The position numbers and the translations under genes are program-made. A stretch of DNA of 37,133 nt from positions 1 through 37,133 of the forward strand of contig CAMVDK010000002.1 of assembly GCA_947166165.1 (NCBI GenBank), in the 5' to 3' direction. The stretch is from an uncultured Porphyromonadaceae bacterium (GTDB lineage Bacteria > Bacteroidota > Bacteroidia > Bacteroidales > Muribaculaceae). Under the pieces are notes generated by a model. That model saw nothing but the letters and a program-made list of their open reading frames with translations. It did no database searches and was not told the DNA's origin. Positions 17,698 to 26,286 of this stretch are shown in pieces. How positions within the stretch are numbered: position 1 is the first letter of the stretch; the number at the start of each line of letters is the position of its first letter.

Positions 17698-19908
17698 ATG
17701 AGAAGATTTCTGGCAATGTTGGCCGTGGTGGCGATGGTGCTTGGCGCCAGCGCCCGTCCGGCCCACCGTATGGCTGTGGCCATTCCGCAGCCCGACGGCA
17801 CACAGGTCACCCTGCAGCTGCACGGCGACGAGTTTTATCACTTCAGCACCACCACCGATGGCTACACCGTGATGCAGAACAGCGCGGGCTACTGGGTGTA
17901 TGCTCAAAGCGTGGGCGGCAGGTTGGTGCCCACCAGCCAGGTGGCGCACGACGCCGCTCAGCGCGACGCCGCCGAGCAGGCACTGCTGGCCGTCACGCCG
18001 CGCGGCCTGACCGACGACTTGAGCGTGGCCGACAGCAAGCGCGCCCGTGCCGCCGTGCAGGGACCGGCGCGCGCGTCGTTCGACTTCACCAAGTTCCGCG
18101 GACTCATCATCCTGGTGCAACCCAGCGACATTGAGTTCAGCATGGGCGCCGACGCCAACCGGTTCTATAACACCATCGTCAACCAGGAGGACATGACCTC
18201 GGTGGGCTTCGGCAACTATGGCTCGTGGACGGGCAGCGTGCGCGACTACTACCGCGACAATTCGATGGGCGTGTTTGCGCCTGAGTTCGACATCGTGGGC
18301 CCCATCAAGGTGAACTACAAGGCCACGCAGATTGGCAACTACTATGGCCAGGCGTTCCGCCAGGCGCTCAACAGTGCCAACGCGCAGGTCGACTACTCGA
18401 AATATGACGGCGACGGCAACGGCGAGGTAGACATGGTGTTCTTCCTCGTGGCCGGCAACACGGCCGCCGTGGAGGGTAACGAAAATCTGGGCTACCTGTG
18501 GCCTCACGCGAGCTCGGGCATCGGCGCCGGCACCTACGACGGCAAGCGCATCAGCCGCTACGCCTGCTCCACCGAGCTCAATGGCCCGGTCGACTATTCG
18601 TTTATCGACGGCATTGGCACCATCTGCCACGAGTTCACCCACGTGCTGGGCTTCCCCGACCTCTACGACGCCAACTACGCTACCGACGGCCTGGCCCACG
18701 ACCCGGGCGACTGGGACATCATGGCCGCAGGCACCGACCTCAACTACGGCCGCACGCCGGCCGGCTACAGCATCTTTGAGCGCTACACCTTCGGCTTTGC
18801 CAACCCCCAGGTGCTCAACGTGATGGGCGAGGGCGCGTACACGCTCAACTCGCTGGCCGAGAGCAACGAAGGCTTCATCCTGCGCACACCGCAGAACAAG
18901 GAGTACTTCATCATGGAGAACCGCCAGAAGACCTCGAAGTGGGATGCCTACCTGCCCGGCCACGGCATGCTGGTGACGCGCGTCGACTCCACCAACACCT
19001 ACTACTGGACCGTGAACCAGGTGAACAACAACGCCTCCCGCATGTACTACGAGCTGCTTCGTGCCGGCAACACCAGCACGGGCGCACTGGCCAGCGACCC
19101 CTTCCCCGGCACCTATGGCGTGGCCGCACTCACCAACACCACCCAGCCGAACCTGAAGACCTACAGCGGCCGTGCCTGCTCCTACATCATCACCAACATT
19201 GCCGAGAGCAATGGTGTGATTTCGTTCAACCTCAAGACACCCGGCAACGAGAAGACGCTCGTTGAGACCTTCAACCAGATTGGCGAGAGCACCGAGAACA
19301 TCTACGAGGCGCAGGGCGACATCGCGCTGTGGCGACTGGCGCAGTGCCAGAGCGTGGTGGTGGACGGCACCAACCGCGCCGTGGCGATGAAGAACCCCAG
19401 CGTGCTGCAAATGCAGGAGCCCATCTACTACAACATCGAGCAGGTGACCTTCGAGGTGAACAACACGTCGAGCGTCGCCGCCAAGATTGCGCTGCAATAC
19501 ACCGTCGACGGCGGCAAGAAGTGGAACAATGCCAAGACAAGCACGGGCGCCACATCGTTCAGCGTGGCCGGCAACGCGGCCATCACCACCTACTGGGCCG
19601 TGGAGCTGAGCAACATGCAGCCCACGCAGTTCCGCATCCAGATGACCGGCGGCAGCAAGACGGCCCCCATGCAGGTGGACAACTTCACCGTCTACTACAC
19701 CGGCGAGCAGGGACAGGGAACAACCTATGAGACTGGCGACGTGAATGGTGACGGCGTGGTTGATGTCAATGATATCAACATCCTGATTAACATCATCCTC
19801 GAGCGCGACAGCGCCGACAACTATGACGGCCGTGCCTACATCGCAGGAGGAACCACGGTGAGCATCGAAGACTTGAACATGCTGATCAACATCATGCTCA
19901 CTCAATAA
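17698..19908 (+). CDS. M6-family metalloprotease with dockerin-like tail, paralog 2
   Basis: TICHEFTHVLGFPDLYDANY; tail GDVNGDGVVDVNDINILINIILERDSADNYDGRAYIAGGTTVSIEDLNMLINIMLTQ. Confidence 0.9.
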   Translation: MRRFLAMLAVVAMVLGASARPAHRMAVAIPQPDGTQVTLQLHGDEFYHFSTTTDGYTVMQNSAGYWVYAQSVGGRLVPTSQVAHDAAQRDAAEQALLAVTPRGLTDDLSVADSKRARAAVQGPARASFDFTKFRGLIILVQPSDIEFSMGADANRFYNTIVNQEDMTSVGFGNYGSWTGSVRDYYRDNSMGVFAPEFDIVGPIKVNYKATQIGNYYGQAFRQALNSANAQVDYSKYDGDGNGEVDMVFFLVAGNTAAVEGNENLGYLWPHASSGIGAGTYDGKRISRYACSTELNGPVDYSFIDGIGTICHEFTHVLGFPDLYDANYATDGLAHDPGDWDIMAAGTDLNYGRTPAGYSIFERYTFGFANPQVLNVMGEGAYTLNSLAESNEGFILRTPQNKEYFIMENRQKTSKWDAYLPGHGMLVTRVDSTNTYYWTVNQVNNNASRMYYELLRAGNTSTGALASDPFPGTYGVAALTNTTQPNLKTYSGRACSYIITNIAESNGVISFNLKTPGNEKTLVETFNQIGESTENIYEAQGDIALWRLAQCQSVVVDGTNRAVAMKNPSVLQMQEPIYYNIEQVTFEVNNTSSVAAKIALQYTVDGGKKWNNAKTSTGATSFSVAGNAAITTYWAVELSNMQPTQFRIQMTGGSKTAPMQVDNFTVYYTGEQGQGTTYETGDVNGDGVVDVNDINILINIILERDSADNYDGRAYIAGGTTVSIEDLNMLINIMLTQ

Positions 19909-19925
19909 CACAGAATCCATAGTCG

Positions 19926-19950
19926 GGGGCGGGCCGTTGCGTCTCGCCCC
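19926..19950 (+). terminator. Weak hairpin between M6 paralogs 2 and 3
   Basis: GGGGCG (19926-19931) / CGCCCC (19945-19950). Confidence 0.35.
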
Positions 19951-19986
19951 TTGACTTTCACCAAAATTCAATAATCATTCCTCGAA

Positions 19987-22224
19987 ATGAAGAAATTATT
20001 TGCTTTGTTAACTTGTGCGGCAGCCGCGTTGCTGCTGCACGCAGTGCCTGCGCATCGCATGGCAGTCAATGTTGCCCAACCCGATGGCGACAGCCTCACC
20101 ATCAGTCTGGTGGGCGATGAGTACTATCATTACAATACCACTATCGACGGCTACACGGTCGTCAACACCGGCCACGGCTGGGAATATGCGCGTCTGGCCG
20201 GCCAACGCCTGTCGTCGACGGGTGTGCTGGCCCACAATGCCTCGCGCCGCAGCGCCAGCGAGCAGGCCCTGCTGGCCTCGCTCGGCCGCCACCTCACCGA
20301 CCGCGCCCAGGTGGAGAGCGGGCTGCAGGCCCGCCGTGCCCGCGACGCCCGCAACCAGCGGCCCAACCGCGAGCCGGTGGTGGACTACAGCAGCTTCCGC
20401 GGGCTGATTGTGCTCATCAACTTCAACGACAAGTCGTTCCTGATGGACGACCCGCACGCCTTCTACGACGACATGGTCAACACCAAGGGCTTCACGGGCT
20501 ACTACACCGGCACAAGCTGGTGGAACCGCCGCTTCAACGAGTGCTACGGCAGTATGCGCGACTACTTCTCCGATCAGTCGATGGGCGTGTTCGACCCGCA
20601 GTTCGACGTGGTGGGGCCGGTCGACGTGCCCTATTCGTGCCGCGAGTGTGGCGACAACTATTCCACCATCTTCCGCGCGGCCCTCGACGCCATCGACGAC
20701 CAGGTCGACTTCACGCGCTACGACAGCGACAGCAACGGCGAAATCGACATGGTGTTCTTCATGGTGGCCGGTTATGCGGCCAGCTACAGCGGCAACAGCG
20801 ATGACTATCTGTGGCCGCACATGAGCTACCTCTACGGCCGTGACCCGCAGAGCGGCTATTACTATTATCTGCAATACGACGGCATGTACATGGGCCGCTA
20901 TGCGTCGTCGACCGAAATCTACGGCTGGGAGTCGTATGGCATGACCGGCGCGGCGGGCATCGGCACCATGTGCCACGAGTTCAGCCACGTGCTCGGCCTG
21001 CCCGACCTCTACGACACCGACTACAGCAGCGGCGGCGGCCAGAGCAACGACCCCGGTGACTGGGACGTGATGGCCGGCGGCAGCCACGCCGACCAGGGCC
21101 GCAACCCCGTGGGCTACAGCCTGTGGGAGCGCCACGAGCTGGGATGGACCGAGCCGCAGGCCATCAATCACGCTGGCAACTACGAGCTCACCGACGTGAG
21201 CAAGAGCAACCAGGGATATGTGATGGCCACGCCGGTGGCAGGCGAGACGTTCTACTTCGAGAACCGCCAGCAGAGCAAGTGGGACAGCGCGCTGCCCGGC
21301 CACGGCATGCTGGTGGCACGCGTCGACCGCACCAACCAGGACATCTGGGACAGCAACCGCGTGAACGCCAACCCGAGCCACAATTATTACGAGCTCGTCC
21401 GCTCGGGAGGCAGTGCCGAGCGCACCACCTTCCCCGGCCCATCGGGCGTGACGGCCCTCAGCCAGGACACCGACCCCGCGCTGCTCACCTGGAACGGCAC
21501 GCCGTGCGACTTCGCGCTGAGCAACATCGCCGAGACCGGCGGCAAAATCACCTTCACCGTGGTGGCTGAGCAGCAAATGGACAACGTGGTGGAAGACTTC
21601 GAGACCATGCCCCTGACCACCGACCCGATGGCCACCGGCCTGAGCGGGCGCTTTGCCGCGTGGAACTTCACGCAGACCCTCGTGGTGCGCGACGAGCACT
21701 TCGGCTCCACGCGCGAGTGCGCCATCGCCATGCCCGGCGCGCTCGCCATGGCCACCGACGTGCAGGGCAACATCGCCCTGGTGAGCGTCGACGCCTTCAA
21801 CCCGTCGTCGACACTTGCCAAGCTGCAGCTCTACTACTCCACCGACCAGGGGGCCAGCTGGAACGCCCTGGGCGCGCAGGAAGTGCCTGCCGGCGAGACG
21901 GTGAACCTGGTGTGGCGCACCGTGCAGAAGCAGCCCGTGCGCTTCCGCCTGACGCGCACCGCCGGCAGCAAGACGGCCAACCTCTATGTCGACAACCTGG
22001 CCATAGGCTGCTACGGCGAACTCACCCACGACGAGCTGCCCGCCCTGCGAGGTGACATCGACGGCAACGGGACGGTCGACATCGAGGACGTGAACATCCT
22101 CATCAACATCATCCTCGAGCGCGACAGCGCCGACAACTACGGCGGCCGCGCCTACGTGGTTGGCGGCGACACGGTGAGCATCGAGGACGTGAACGCTCTG
22201 ATCAACATTCTGCTGGCCAACTGA
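19987..22224 (+). CDS. M6-family metalloprotease with dockerin-like tail, paralog 3
   Basis: TMCHEFSHVLGLPDLYDTDY; tail RGDIDGNGTVDIEDVNILINIILERDSADNYGGRAYVVGGDTVSIEDVNALINILLAN. Confidence 0.9.
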   Translation: MKKLFALLTCAAAALLLHAVPAHRMAVNVAQPDGDSLTISLVGDEYYHYNTTIDGYTVVNTGHGWEYARLAGQRLSSTGVLAHNASRRSASEQALLASLGRHLTDRAQVESGLQARRARDARNQRPNREPVVDYSSFRGLIVLINFNDKSFLMDDPHAFYDDMVNTKGFTGYYTGTSWWNRRFNECYGSMRDYFSDQSMGVFDPQFDVVGPVDVPYSCRECGDNYSTIFRAALDAIDDQVDFTRYDSDSNGEIDMVFFMVAGYAASYSGNSDDYLWPHMSYLYGRDPQSGYYYYLQYDGMYMGRYASSTEIYGWESYGMTGAAGIGTMCHEFSHVLGLPDLYDTDYSSGGGQSNDPGDWDVMAGGSHADQGRNPVGYSLWERHELGWTEPQAINHAGNYELTDVSKSNQGYVMATPVAGETFYFENRQQSKWDSALPGHGMLVARVDRTNQDIWDSNRVNANPSHNYYELVRSGGSAERTTFPGPSGVTALSQDTDPALLTWNGTPCDFALSNIAETGGKITFTVVAEQQMDNVVEDFETMPLTTDPMATGLSGRFAAWNFTQTLVVRDEHFGSTRECAIAMPGALAMATDVQGNIALVSVDAFNPSSTLAKLQLYYSTDQGASWNALGAQEVPAGETVNLVWRTVQKQPVRFRLTRTAGSKTANLYVDNLAIGCYGELTHDELPALRGDIDGNGTVDIEDVNILINIILERDSADNYGGRAYVVGGDTVSIEDVNALINILLAN

Positions 22225-22244
22225 CCGGCGCAAACCTAACCACA

Positions 22245-22283
22245 TTGGCCTAAGCGGCGCGGGCCCCGCACCGCTTGGGCCAA
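22245..22283 (+). terminator. Hairpin between M6 paralogs 3 and 4
   Basis: TTGGCCTAAGCGG (22245-22257) / CCGCTTGGGCCAA (22271-22283), 13-bp stem with one U-G pair. Confidence 0.5.
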
Positions 22284-22310
22284 CCAACAAATAAAAAGTA
22301 TTAAGAATAG

Positions 22311-24542
22311 ATGAAAAAACTTGTCACCTTGTTGGCCGGCGCCGTGGCAGCCCTCGCGCTGCACGCCATTCCCGCCGACCCCACGCCCGTCCGTGTCGGC
22401 CAGCCGGGCGGCGACAGCCTCACGCTCAAGCTGGTGGGCGATGAATTCTACCACTACAACGCCACTACTGACGGCTACACCGTGCTCCATACCGGGGCGG
22501 GGTGGGAGTATGCCTGCCTGACGGGCGGCCGCCTGGCCCCCACCGGCGTGCTGGCCCACGACGCCGGCCGCCGCACCGCCGCCGAGCAGAGCCTGCTGGC
22601 CACGCTCGCCCGCCACGTCACCGACCGCGCTGCGGTGCAGACGGGCATGCTCGCCCGCCGTGCACGCGACACCCGCAACCAGCGTCCCAACCGCGCCGCG
22701 GTGGTGGATTACAGCAAATTCCGCGGCCTGATCGTGCTCATCAACTTCACCGACAAGAAGTTCCTGATGAATGACCCCAATGGCTTCTACAGCGACATGG
22801 TGAACACCAAAGACTATGAAGGCTACTACACCGGCACCGGAGCCACGGCGCGTCTCAACCGGTGCACGGGCAGCATGCGCGACTACTTCTACGACCAGTC
22901 GATGGGGCAGTTCGACCCGCAGTTCGACGTGGTGGGGCCCGTCGAGGTGCCTTTCTCGTGCCGCGAGTGTGGCGAGAACTATTCCACCATCTTCCGTGCT
23001 GCCCTCGACAGCATTGATGCGCAGGTCGACTTCACCCAGTATGACAGCGACAGCGACCATGGCATCGACATGGTGTTCTTCATGGTGGCGGGCTACTCGG
23101 CCAGCTACAGCGGCAACAGCCAGGAGTACCTCTGGCCGCACATGAGCTACCTGTATGGCTACGATGCTGAACACGACCGGTGGGAGTTCCTCACCTACGA
23201 CGGCATGGCGATGGGCCGCTATGCGTCGTCGACCGAGATTTATGGTTGGGAGTCGTATGGCCAAACTGGTCCTGCGGGCATTGGCACCATGTGCCATGAG
23301 TTCAGCCACGTGCTCGGCCTGCCCGACCTCTACGACACCGACTACGAGGATGGCGGCGGCCAGAGCAACCATCCAGGCGACTGGGACGTGATGGCCGGTG
23401 GAAGCCACGTCGACCAGGGCCGCACCCCCGTGGGCTACAGCCTGTGGGAACGCAGCGAACTGGGGTGGGCGATTCCCGGCAAACTCGACGTCGAGGGGCA
23501 GTACACGCTCACCGACATCAGCAAGAGCAACGAGGGCTTCATCATGCAGTCGCCCGTCGAAGGCGAGATTTTCTACTTCGAGAACCGCCAGAACACCAAG
23601 TGGGACCGTGCGCTGCCCGGCCATGGCCTGCTCGTGGCGCGCGTCGACCGCACCAACCGCCGCATTTGGGACTGGAACCGCGTGAATGCCGACCCCAGTC
23701 ATAACTATTATGAGCTGATACGTTCGGCCTTTTCGGAGCAGAACACCACCTACCCCGGCCCGACGGGAGCCAACGAGCTGAATGCCATCAGCAATCCGCC
23801 ATTGGCCACTTGGAATGGCACGGTGTGCCCGCTGGGCCTGACGAATATTGCCGAGACCGATGGCGTGATTACCTTCGACCTCGGTTCGCTGGGCGAGCTC
23901 AACAGCGTGGTGGAGGACTTCGAGGCGATGGATACCACCGTCGATGTGAAGGTGACCGGTGTGCAGGGCAACTTTGCGGTGTGGGATTTCGTGCAGGCTA
24001 ATGTGGCCAACGACGAGCACTTCGCCTCGGCGCGTGAGTGCAAGATGGCCATGCCGTCGACCATGACAATGGTCAGCGATTTCGACGCCGACGTGTATCA
24101 AATCACCCTCGATGCCTATAATCCCTCGAGCCAGGATGCCAAGTTCCAATTGTCCTATTCGTTCGACAAGGGAGCCACGTGGAAGAGTCTGGGCAATTCT
24201 GTGACTGTGCCAGGCCTCGAGACGTCGCAACTGTCGTGGCGGCCTAAGTTCCGCCAGCCGTTCCGCTTGCGCCTCACGCGCAATGGCGGCAACAAGAACC
24301 TGCCGGTCTACATCGATAATCTCACCATCAACTTCATCGGCGAGCAGCGCGTGGCCGAGGGTGTCAAGGGCGATGTGGACGGCAACGGCGTGGTGGACGT
24401 CGACGACCTGAACATCATCATCAACGTCATGCTGCGCAAGGCCACGCTGGCCCAATGGCCCCAGGCCGACGCCGACGGCAGCGGCGAGGTGGACATCGAC
24501 GACCTGAACATCGTCATCAACATCATGGTGCACAAGGACTGA
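22311..24542 (+). CDS. M6-family metalloprotease with dockerin-like tail, paralog 4
   Basis: TMCHEFSHVLGLPDLYDTDY; tail KGDVDGNGVVDVDDLNIIINVMLRK...ADADGSGEVDIDDLNIVINIMVHKD. Confidence 0.9.
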   Translation: MKKLVTLLAGAVAALALHAIPADPTPVRVGQPGGDSLTLKLVGDEFYHYNATTDGYTVLHTGAGWEYACLTGGRLAPTGVLAHDAGRRTAAEQSLLATLARHVTDRAAVQTGMLARRARDTRNQRPNRAAVVDYSKFRGLIVLINFTDKKFLMNDPNGFYSDMVNTKDYEGYYTGTGATARLNRCTGSMRDYFYDQSMGQFDPQFDVVGPVEVPFSCRECGENYSTIFRAALDSIDAQVDFTQYDSDSDHGIDMVFFMVAGYSASYSGNSQEYLWPHMSYLYGYDAEHDRWEFLTYDGMAMGRYASSTEIYGWESYGQTGPAGIGTMCHEFSHVLGLPDLYDTDYEDGGGQSNHPGDWDVMAGGSHVDQGRTPVGYSLWERSELGWAIPGKLDVEGQYTLTDISKSNEGFIMQSPVEGEIFYFENRQNTKWDRALPGHGLLVARVDRTNRRIWDWNRVNADPSHNYYELIRSAFSEQNTTYPGPTGANELNAISNPPLATWNGTVCPLGLTNIAETDGVITFDLGSLGELNSVVEDFEAMDTTVDVKVTGVQGNFAVWDFVQANVANDEHFASARECKMAMPSTMTMVSDFDADVYQITLDAYNPSSQDAKFQLSYSFDKGATWKSLGNSVTVPGLETSQLSWRPKFRQPFRLRLTRNGGNKNLPVYIDNLTINFIGEQRVAEGVKGDVDGNGVVDVDDLNIIINVMLRKATLAQWPQADADGSGEVDIDDLNIVINIMVHKD

Positions 24543-24640
24543 CCTTGCGGTATTATTTTTGGCAAAATATGCCGTCGTGCGCCAATTTTTCGCCATGGGT
24601 CACGTTATAAATAATGAAAGAACTATAAAAAATCGACGAT

Positions 24641-26194
24641 ATGGCAATCAATCGACTACTCTTAGTGTTGTGTGCAGTGCTGTTGTGGCTGCAAGTGTCG
24701 GCTTTCGAGGTGGGAGGCGTGGCCTACGAGGTCACCTCCGGCACGAATGTCGACGTGGTGGAACGCTGGCCCATCTACGAGGGCGATGTGGTGGTTCCCG
24801 CCTCGGTGCGCTATAACGGCCAGGTGTATGCCGTGACGGGAATTGCCCGTGGTGCCTTTGCCGATGCCGAGGGTCTGACCTCCATCCGCCTGTCCGAGGG
24901 CTTGAAGTCGATCGGCATCGAAGCCTTCAAAGGCTGCATGCAGCTGCAGGAGGTGGTGGTGCCCAACAGTGTGACCGAAATCGGCCTGCGCGCCTTCTAC
25001 AACTGCGGCTGGCTGCAGCGCATCACTTTAGGCACGGGTGTGACCATGATTCCCTATGCCATGTGCATGGACTGCTACAGTCTGCGCACGGTGTCGATTC
25101 CCGACCAGGTGACCACCGTCGGCTCGTATGCCTTTGCCAACACGCCGATTGTCGAGCTTTCCATAGGCCGTGGCGTGGTCACCATCGAGTCGAACGCCTT
25201 CAGCGGCTGCAAGCAGGTGCGCCAGCTCAACATCGGCGACATGGCGCACTGGTGCGGCTTCGACTTCTATTCGCCCGACCAGAACCCGCTCTACTATGCC
25301 CGCACGTTCACGCTCAACGGCGAGGCGGTGACCAGCATCGTCGTGCCCGAGGGCGTGGAGGAACTGAAGCCCTATGCGTTTGCCTACACGTCGATCACGT
25401 CGATCACGCTGCCGCAGACGCTCAAGACGTTTCACGTGCTCAGCTGCTACCGCGCGGCGTTCGCGAGTCTCGACCTCCCCAACTCGGTGACCACCATCGT
25501 GCCGCCGGGCATCACGGTGCCCTACATCACCTCGTTGCGCTCGTTGACGATTGGCTCGGGTGTCAAGGTGCTCGAGGCCGGCACGTTCAAAAGCGCCACT
25601 AATCTGGCGGAGATCCACCTGAGCGAGGGCCTGGAGGCCATCTACGACTATGTGTTCGGCGAAACCCCTATCACCGAAATCGTGATTCCCAACTCGGTGA
25701 CCACGGTGAGCAGCGCCTTTGTGGGATGCACCAAGTTGCAGAAGGTGACGTTCGGCACTGGGCTGGAGCATCTCGATCACTTCTCGTTTCGTGGCTGTCC
25801 TAGCATCTCGGAGATTCACATCCCCATCCGCTACCCGGAGCAGATTATGAACGATGGCATAGGGCAGTTCGGCTCCATGAATTCCGAGGCCACCGATAGC
25901 GTCGACCGCGCCACCTGCGTGCTCTACGTGCCGCTGGGCAGCGCCGAGTATTACCGCAACCACCCGCTGTGGGGGCAGTTTGTCAACATCAGCGAGGAGG
26001 GCGCGTCGATGCCCGGCGATGTGGATGGCAACGGTGTGGTCGACATCGACGATGTGAACCAAGTCATCAACTGCATGATCCACAAGCCGGTGTGCGAGGG
26101 ATTCATCTTCGAGAACGCCGACTACAATGGCGACGGCGTGGTCGACATCGACGACCTGAACCTCGTCATCAACAAGATGGTGCATAAGGGCTGA
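24641..26194 (+). CDS. BspA-like leucine-rich-repeat surface protein with dockerin-like tail
   Basis: LRR_5-type repeats (LTSIRLSEGLKSIGIEAFKGCMQLQEVVVPNSVTEIGLRAFYNC...); tail PGDVDGNGVVDIDDVNQVINCMIHK...ADYNGDGVVDIDDLNLVINKMVHKG. Confidence 0.88.
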   Translation: MAINRLLLVLCAVLLWLQVSAFEVGGVAYEVTSGTNVDVVERWPIYEGDVVVPASVRYNGQVYAVTGIARGAFADAEGLTSIRLSEGLKSIGIEAFKGCMQLQEVVVPNSVTEIGLRAFYNCGWLQRITLGTGVTMIPYAMCMDCYSLRTVSIPDQVTTVGSYAFANTPIVELSIGRGVVTIESNAFSGCKQVRQLNIGDMAHWCGFDFYSPDQNPLYYARTFTLNGEAVTSIVVPEGVEELKPYAFAYTSITSITLPQTLKTFHVLSCYRAAFASLDLPNSVTTIVPPGITVPYITSLRSLTIGSGVKVLEAGTFKSATNLAEIHLSEGLEAIYDYVFGETPITEIVIPNSVTTVSSAFVGCTKLQKVTFGTGLEHLDHFSFRGCPSISEIHIPIRYPEQIMNDGIGQFGSMNSEATDSVDRATCVLYVPLGSAEYYRNHPLWGQFVNISEEGASMPGDVDGNGVVDIDDVNQVINCMIHKPVCEGFIFENADYNGDGVVDIDDLNLVINKMVHKG

Positions 26195-26237
26195 CGCTTC
26201 AGCCTGAGGGGGGCCGTGTGCCCGCCTGTTGACCTAG

Positions 26238-26285
26238 ACGGTTTTGGCCGCAACGCATAACTTTGCGGCCAAAACCGTTTTTTTT
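26238..26285 (+). terminator. Intrinsic-terminator-like hairpin with T8 tract
   Basis: ACGGTTTTGGCCGCAA (26238-26253) / TTGCGGCCAAAACCGT (26263-26278), perfect 16-bp stem, 9-nt loop, followed by an 8-T tract (26278-26285) ending 1 nt before the ATG at 26287. Confidence 0.8.
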
Positions 26286-26286
26286 C

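Noticed and set aside
17683-24596. Very long minus-strand ORFs (762, 760, 786 aa) opposite the M6 genes, and similar antisense ORFs elsewhere
   Set aside because: GC-rich codon usage leaves antisense frames free of stops. The translations are His/Val/Ala/Gly-rich without domains or signal peptides, while the plus-strand frames have clear motifs.
12710-26194. A clostridial-type cellulosome
   Set aside because: No cohesin, scaffoldin, CBM or cellulase recognised; the tagged enzymes are proteases. Only the tail resembles dockerin.
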